A stretch of 9,086 nt of DNA from JBALVO01 sp036961445 (GTDB lineage Bacteria; Pseudomonadota; Gammaproteobacteria; Pseudomonadales; Halieaceae), in NCBI GenBank assembly GCA_036961445.1, contig JBALVO010000144.1:1-9086 (forward strand). The letters are read 5' to 3'. Below are positions 6,134 to 9,086 of this stretch, piece by piece; the first letter of the stretch is position 1, and every line of letters starts with the position of its first letter. The translations under genes and the position numbers were made by a program. The notes beneath the pieces were generated by a model. That model did no database searches and was not told where the DNA came from. It saw nothing but the letters and a program-made list of their open reading frames with translations.

Positions 6134-6899
6134 GTTGCATCCGAATGGCACCATCGAGTCGCACACACTCTCCGTTTATATAGTCGTTCTCTGCGATAAA
6201 CACCGACAGATGTGCGATCTCAGCTGGCTTACCCAGGCGCTGGGGATAGCACACGCTGGATTCCAGAGACTTGTAGACCTGCTCCGGCATGGTCTCAAAT
6301 AAAGGTGTGTGAATCAGGCCCGGCACAATGGTGTTAACGCGCACCCCGTAGCTGGCAAGATCGCGCGCCATGGGCAGCGTCATACCGACGATGCCGCCCT
6401 TGCTCGCGCTGTAAGCTAACTGCCCGACCTGCCCTTCGTAAGCGGCAATGGAAGCGGTGTTAATGATCACACCGCGACCGCCATCATCGTTGATAGGCGT
6501 GTTATTGGCCATCTGCTCAGCGGCATAGCGCGAGACATTAAAGGTACCCACCAGGTTTACATTGATCACCGTCATGTACTGGTCCAGTGGAAACACCCCT
6601 TTCTTGCTCAGGGTTTTACAGGCGTTGCCTATACCCGCGAAGTTGTTGCACACATGAATAGCACCAAACTTTTCCACCACGCCGGCCACCGCCGTCTGCA
6701 CTGACGTCTCGTCCGCGACGTTGACATTCCAAAACGCCACGTTATCTGCTCCGAGCTGTGCTATGACGTCATTGGCGTTGGCTTCATTCATATCGAAGAT
6801 GGCAACTGTTGCACCCTTGGCAACATACGCCTCTACCGTGGCGCGACCCAGACCGGAGGCACCGCCAGTGACAATAGCTACTTTTCCTGCTAAATCCAT
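6126..6899 (-). CDS. HSD10-like short-chain 3-hydroxyacyl-CoA dehydrogenase
   Basis: A 257-residue classical SDR. The cofactor loop TGGASGLG is at 11-18. Asp36 at the end of the second strand favours NAD over NADP. The catalytic set is Ser150, Tyr163 and Lys167 (AYSASKGG), with NFAG at 86-89 in place of the usual NNAG. Human type 2 3-hydroxyacyl-CoA dehydrogenase (HSD17B10) has NCAG there. Long stretches around GRGVIINTASIAAYEGQVGQ (141-160), the G-I-V-G-M-T-L-P-x-A-R-D-L segment, and the end NGECVRLDGAIRMQPR (242-257) match the HSD10 group closely. That group oxidises 3-hydroxyacyl-CoA, including 2-methyl-3-hydroxybutyryl-CoA, and some steroids, which fits a racemase next to it. ATG at 6897-6899 follows AAGGGG (6907-6912, 7-nt spacing), 23 nt after the acyl-CoA dehydrogenase. 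Confidence 0.92.
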   Translation of the reverse strand: MDLAGKVAIVTGGASGLGRATVEAYVAKGATVAIFDMNEANANDVIAQLGADNVAFWNVNVADETSVQTAVAGVVEKFGAIHVCNNFAGIGNACKTLSKKGVFPLDQYMTVINVNLVGTFNVSRYAAEQMANNTPINDDGGRGVIINTASIAAYEGQVGQLAYSASKGGIVGMTLPMARDLASYGVRVNTIVPGLIHTPLFETMPEQVYKSLESSVCYPQRLGKPAEIAHLSVFIAENDYINGECVRLDGAIRMQPR

Positions 6900-6922
6900 G
6901 ATAAAACCCCTTGTTTCAATGG

Positions 6923-8098
6923 TTAAAAATTTCGAGTATTAAACGGGACATAATCATCAGACAGACATTCCCGGCTGATAATAATTTTCATCACCTCAGA
7001 GCTGCCCGCATAGATGGTGGAAATTTTCGCATCAGTATACTGACGGCTAATGGGATATTCGTCCATATAGCCGTGACCCCCGTGCAACTGCACTCCCAGG
7101 TCGGCTATCGCCACTTGCAGCTCGCTGGTCACCAGTTTGGCCTTGGCAGCATCCACCGCAGTTAATACCCCGGCGTTAAAAGACTTTACGCAATGGTCCA
7201 CATACACCTGGGCAATATCCAATTCGGCGCGCATCTCAGCCAGTTTGAACTGGGTATTTTGGAACGCCGCCAGAGGCTTGCCAAAGGCCTTGCGCTCCTG
7301 CACATAGTCTGCGGTCAAATCCCAGGATAACTGGGCTGCACCGAGATAACCCGCTGCGCCGATCAGGCGTTCCTCGGCCAGGCCTTGCATAAGATAGATA
7401 AAGCCCTTACCCGGTTCTCCCAGTACATTGGTTTTCGGAACCTTCACGTCACTGAAAAACAACTCAGCGGTATCCTGGGCCTTCATTCCCATTTTCGCCA
7501 GGTTGCGACCGCGCTCAAAGCCCTCCATCCCGCGTTCGACGATGAACAGCGTCATGTGATGGGGATTGTTATCCGGATCAGTCTTGGCCGCCACAATCAC
7601 CACGTCGGCGTTAATCCCGTTGGAAATAAACGTCTTGGAACCATTCAGCAGCCAGTGGTCATCATGCTCTATCGCCGAGGAACGCATGCCCGCCAGATCG
7701 CTACCTGCATCGGGCTCTGTCATGGCAATGGCGAGAATGGACTCACCGCTGACGCACTTCGGCAAAAACCTCTGGCACTGCTCATCGCTACCAAATCGCG
7801 TGAAATAGGGACCAACCAGACGACTGTGCAATGAGTTATACCAATCACCCACACGGGCATAACAGGTTTCTTCCAGAATAACCTGCTCAAAACGAAAGTC
7901 GGGATCACCCATACCGCCATATTGCTCATCGGGCCAAACCATCAAAAAACCCTGCTCCCCCGCCCTGCGAAAAGCCGCCCGGTCAACAATTCCCGCCTCA
8001 CGCCAGGCCTCCATATGTGGCACAATCTCGGTGGCGAGAAATTTACGATAAGCATCGCGAAACATATTTTGTTCTTCAGTAAATTCTCGCTGCAACAT
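6923..8098 (-). CDS. Acyl-CoA dehydrogenase, long-chain/isovaleryl-type catalytic base
   Basis: A 391-residue flavoprotein that introduces the 2,3 double bond into an acyl-CoA and passes electrons to electron-transfer flavoprotein. Motifs in order: N-terminal helical domain; MTEPDAGSDLAG (126-137) for FAD/substrate contacts; QERKAFGKPLAAFQ (267-280); QLHGGHGYMDEYPI (337-350). Short- and medium-chain enzymes place the catalytic Glu in 'Y-E-G-T'. Here the site is IYAGSSEVM with Ala364. Instead Glu243 in LAEERLIGA aligns with the catalytic Glu of long-chain and isovaleryl-CoA dehydrogenases, which also lack Glu at the first position. The enzyme is therefore probably active, and is of the type that takes long or branched chains. 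ATG at 8096-8098 follows TGAGG (8106-8110, 7-nt spacing). It is the first gene of the minus-strand operon, downstream of the divergent intergenic region. Confidence 0.94.
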   Translation of the reverse strand: MLQREFTEEQNMFRDAYRKFLATEIVPHMEAWREAGIVDRAAFRRAGEQGFLMVWPDEQYGGMGDPDFRFEQVILEETCYARVGDWYNSLHSRLVGPYFTRFGSDEQCQRFLPKCVSGESILAIAMTEPDAGSDLAGMRSSAIEHDDHWLLNGSKTFISNGINADVVIVAAKTDPDNNPHHMTLFIVERGMEGFERGRNLAKMGMKAQDTAELFFSDVKVPKTNVLGEPGKGFIYLMQGLAEERLIGAAGYLGAAQLSWDLTADYVQERKAFGKPLAAFQNTQFKLAEMRAELDIAQVYVDHCVKSFNAGVLTAVDAAKAKLVTSELQVAIADLGVQLHGGHGYMDEYPISRQYTDAKISTIYAGSSEVMKIIISRECLSDDYVPFNTRNF

Positions 8099-8232
8099 GG
8101 TATGACCTCAGGGCGCATAAAATTGGACGGCGGACAGTATGGGTAGCCCCCGGCAGGTCAACAATGACCTGCCCCGACAAATAAATTGACTTGAAACTAC
8201 AGTCGGCAGCAACGGCTGTTCCAGGGAGTAAA
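8099..8232. promoter_or_regulatory. Divergent intergenic region between the catabolic operon and the diguanylate cyclase gene
   Basis: These 134 nt must hold the promoter of the minus-strand operon and probably that of the plus-strand gene. A minus-strand TTGACC (8156-8161) could be a -35 box, but no good -10 is found at the right spacing (TACTGT at 16 nt is poor). A plus-strand TTGACT (8186-8191) likewise lacks a convincing -10. The inverted repeat at 8152-8173 overlaps the first of these. Confidence 0.5.
8152..8173. promoter_or_regulatory. Perfect 9-bp inverted repeat, candidate operator
   Basis: GGCAGGTCA (8152-8160), spacer ACAA, TGACCTGCC (8165-8173). The 22-bp dyad sits 54 nt before the acyl-CoA dehydrogenase start and 60 nt before the cyclase start, and overlaps a possible -35 box. 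Such symmetry suits a dimeric repressor (TetR or GntR type). AraC proteins more often bind direct repeats, so the local AraC regulator may not be its partner. No U-tract follows on either strand, which argues against a terminator. Confidence 0.6.
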
Positions 8233-9086
8233 ATGGAGCATATTTTCCCGCAAAGCTGGGCCTTTATGCATATTGGGCTGATCTTTTCGATCACTTTTGC
8301 GCAGATGCTGGTGGTTTATGTACTCAGTGATTCCAACAATCCGCCCGCCGGGCTCGGTTTGTACACGGTCTATTTCATGGCGGCCCTGCTGGGCTGGATT
8401 GCCCTGACACTGCAACGGGGCGCGGACACCCCCATGACCGTGGATGTGCCCTCCGTGGCCGCCATTATCAACAGTTACATCCTGTTTCTGGCTGCCGGGC
8501 AGCGCGCAGGCATTACCACAGGCCGTTACACCCTGGCGGTGATTTGCTTTATCGCCTGTCTCAGCGTGTTCTTCTTGCCACCGCAAGACATGTTTATTGT
8601 GCAGACCTCGTCTGCCGCGCTGTTTTTTGCAGGAGTGGGCCTGCTGTGTGCCTGGCGCGGCTGGCAGCAGCGCAATATTGGCGACGCCATCATCGCTTAC
8701 GCAGCGCTGATGATGGTAGTGGGAATACCTATTGCTCTGTACCAGTTACTGGTGTCGGATAACTACCCAATGGCCCAGGCCATCTCTTTTGGCGTACATA
8801 GTAGCGCCTATGCGTTAGTGGCCATCGGTTTTCTCGCCAGCGTGCTTATAGAATATCAACAACATTTATCGCACCTTGCTACCGAAGATCCACTCACCCG
8901 GCTACTGAATCGCCGGGGCCTGGAAGACGCATTGCACATCAGCCTTGCAAATGCATCCAGGCAGGCACTGCCAACTGCCGCGATCATGATCGATATTGAC
9001 CACTTCAAGAAAGTAAACGACAGTTTCGGACACGAAGTGGGCGATCATGTGATTCGCCAGGTAGCCCAGGTTTTGCAGCGAATTAG
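8233..9086 (+). CDS. Membrane-anchored diguanylate cyclase (GGDEF protein), C-terminus missing
   Basis: ATG at 8233-8235 follows GGGAG (8224-8228, 4-nt spacing). The frame stays open for 284 codons to the right edge. Residues about 12-206 contain roughly seven hydrophobic segments (near 12-31, 43-60, 73-90, 98-115, 122-140, 152-173, 187-206), forming an N-terminal multi-pass membrane sensor I cannot assign to a named family. A short linker leads to the start of a GGDEF domain: DPLTRLLNRRGL (219-230), then IMIDIDHFKKVNDSFGHEVGD (251-271), whose Asp residues bind the metal for GTP condensation. The GGDEF active-site loop itself lies past the edge, so catalytic competence cannot be judged. The expected product is cyclic di-GMP, made at the inner membrane face. 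It is divergent from the catabolic operon, and a functional link is not shown. Confidence 0.92.
   Translation, partial: MEHIFPQSWAFMHIGLIFSITFAQMLVVYVLSDSNNPPAGLGLYTVYFMAALLGWIALTLQRGADTPMTVDVPSVAAIINSYILFLAAGQRAGITTGRYTLAVICFIACLSVFFLPPQDMFIVQTSSAALFFAGVGLLCAWRGWQQRNIGDAIIAYAALMMVVGIPIALYQLLVSDNYPMAQAISFGVHSSAYALVAIGFLASVLIEYQQHLSHLATEDPLTRLLNRRGLEDALHISLANASRQALPTAAIMIDIDHFKKVNDSFGHEVGDHVIRQVAQVLQRI

Noticed and set aside
6106..6168. 21-residue N-terminal extension of the racemase
   Set aside because: It lies in the end of the SDR gene, resembles no family sequence, and a strong AAGGAGA precedes the internal ATG.
1749..8098. Assignment as an atu (acyclic terpene) or liu (leucine/isovalerate) cluster
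   Set aside because: No biotin carboxylase subunit is present, the carboxyltransferase lacks the SGGA-type motif of geranyl/methylcrotonyl-CoA carboxylases, and a racemase is not part of those clusters.

Overview
The window looks like a catabolic locus from a Gram-negative bacterium, probably a marine-type gammaproteobacterium (the Spongiibacteraceae/Halieaceae kind). That placement rests only on gene style: many acyl-CoA genes, an AraC regulator with an arabinose-binding-type N-terminus, and a diguanylate cyclase next door. I could not test it by alignment. No RNA gene, insertion sequence, CRISPR array or origin is visible.

Nine genes lie on the minus strand and read right to left from position 8098 to the left edge. 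They are closely spaced (gaps 18-67 nt, one 8-nt overlap), as in an operon. In transcription order they encode: an acyl-CoA dehydrogenase with the long-chain/isovaleryl-type catalytic base; a short-chain dehydrogenase (SDR) closely resembling type 2 3-hydroxyacyl-CoA dehydrogenase (HSD10); an alpha-methylacyl-CoA racemase-type member of the CaiB/BaiF family; a PaaG-like enoyl-CoA isomerase/hydratase; a second crotonase; a stand-alone acyl-CoA carboxylase carboxyltransferase subunit; an AraC-family regulator; an SDR that has lost about two thirds of its length; and the start of a gene resembling the diacylglycerol kinase fold, cut by the window edge.

Together the first six genes supply most steps for beta-oxidation of a 2-methyl-branched acyl-CoA: epimerisation, dehydrogenation, double-bond shift or hydration, oxidation of the 3-hydroxyl, and possibly carboxylation of released propionyl-CoA. 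Isoprenoid acids or sterol side chains would fit as substrates. This is inference. No thiolase, acyl-CoA ligase or biotin carboxylase/biotin carrier is present in the window.

A 134-nt divergent intergenic region (8099-8232) separates the operon from a plus-strand gene for a multi-pass membrane diguanylate cyclase, cut at the right edge. It contains a perfect 9-bp inverted repeat that is the best operator candidate. The most unusual structures are the in-frame internally deleted SDR at 427-690 and a perfect 13-bp-stem hairpin inside the kinase-like coding region at 291-320. Two further short hairpins have stop codons in their loops at gene junctions.
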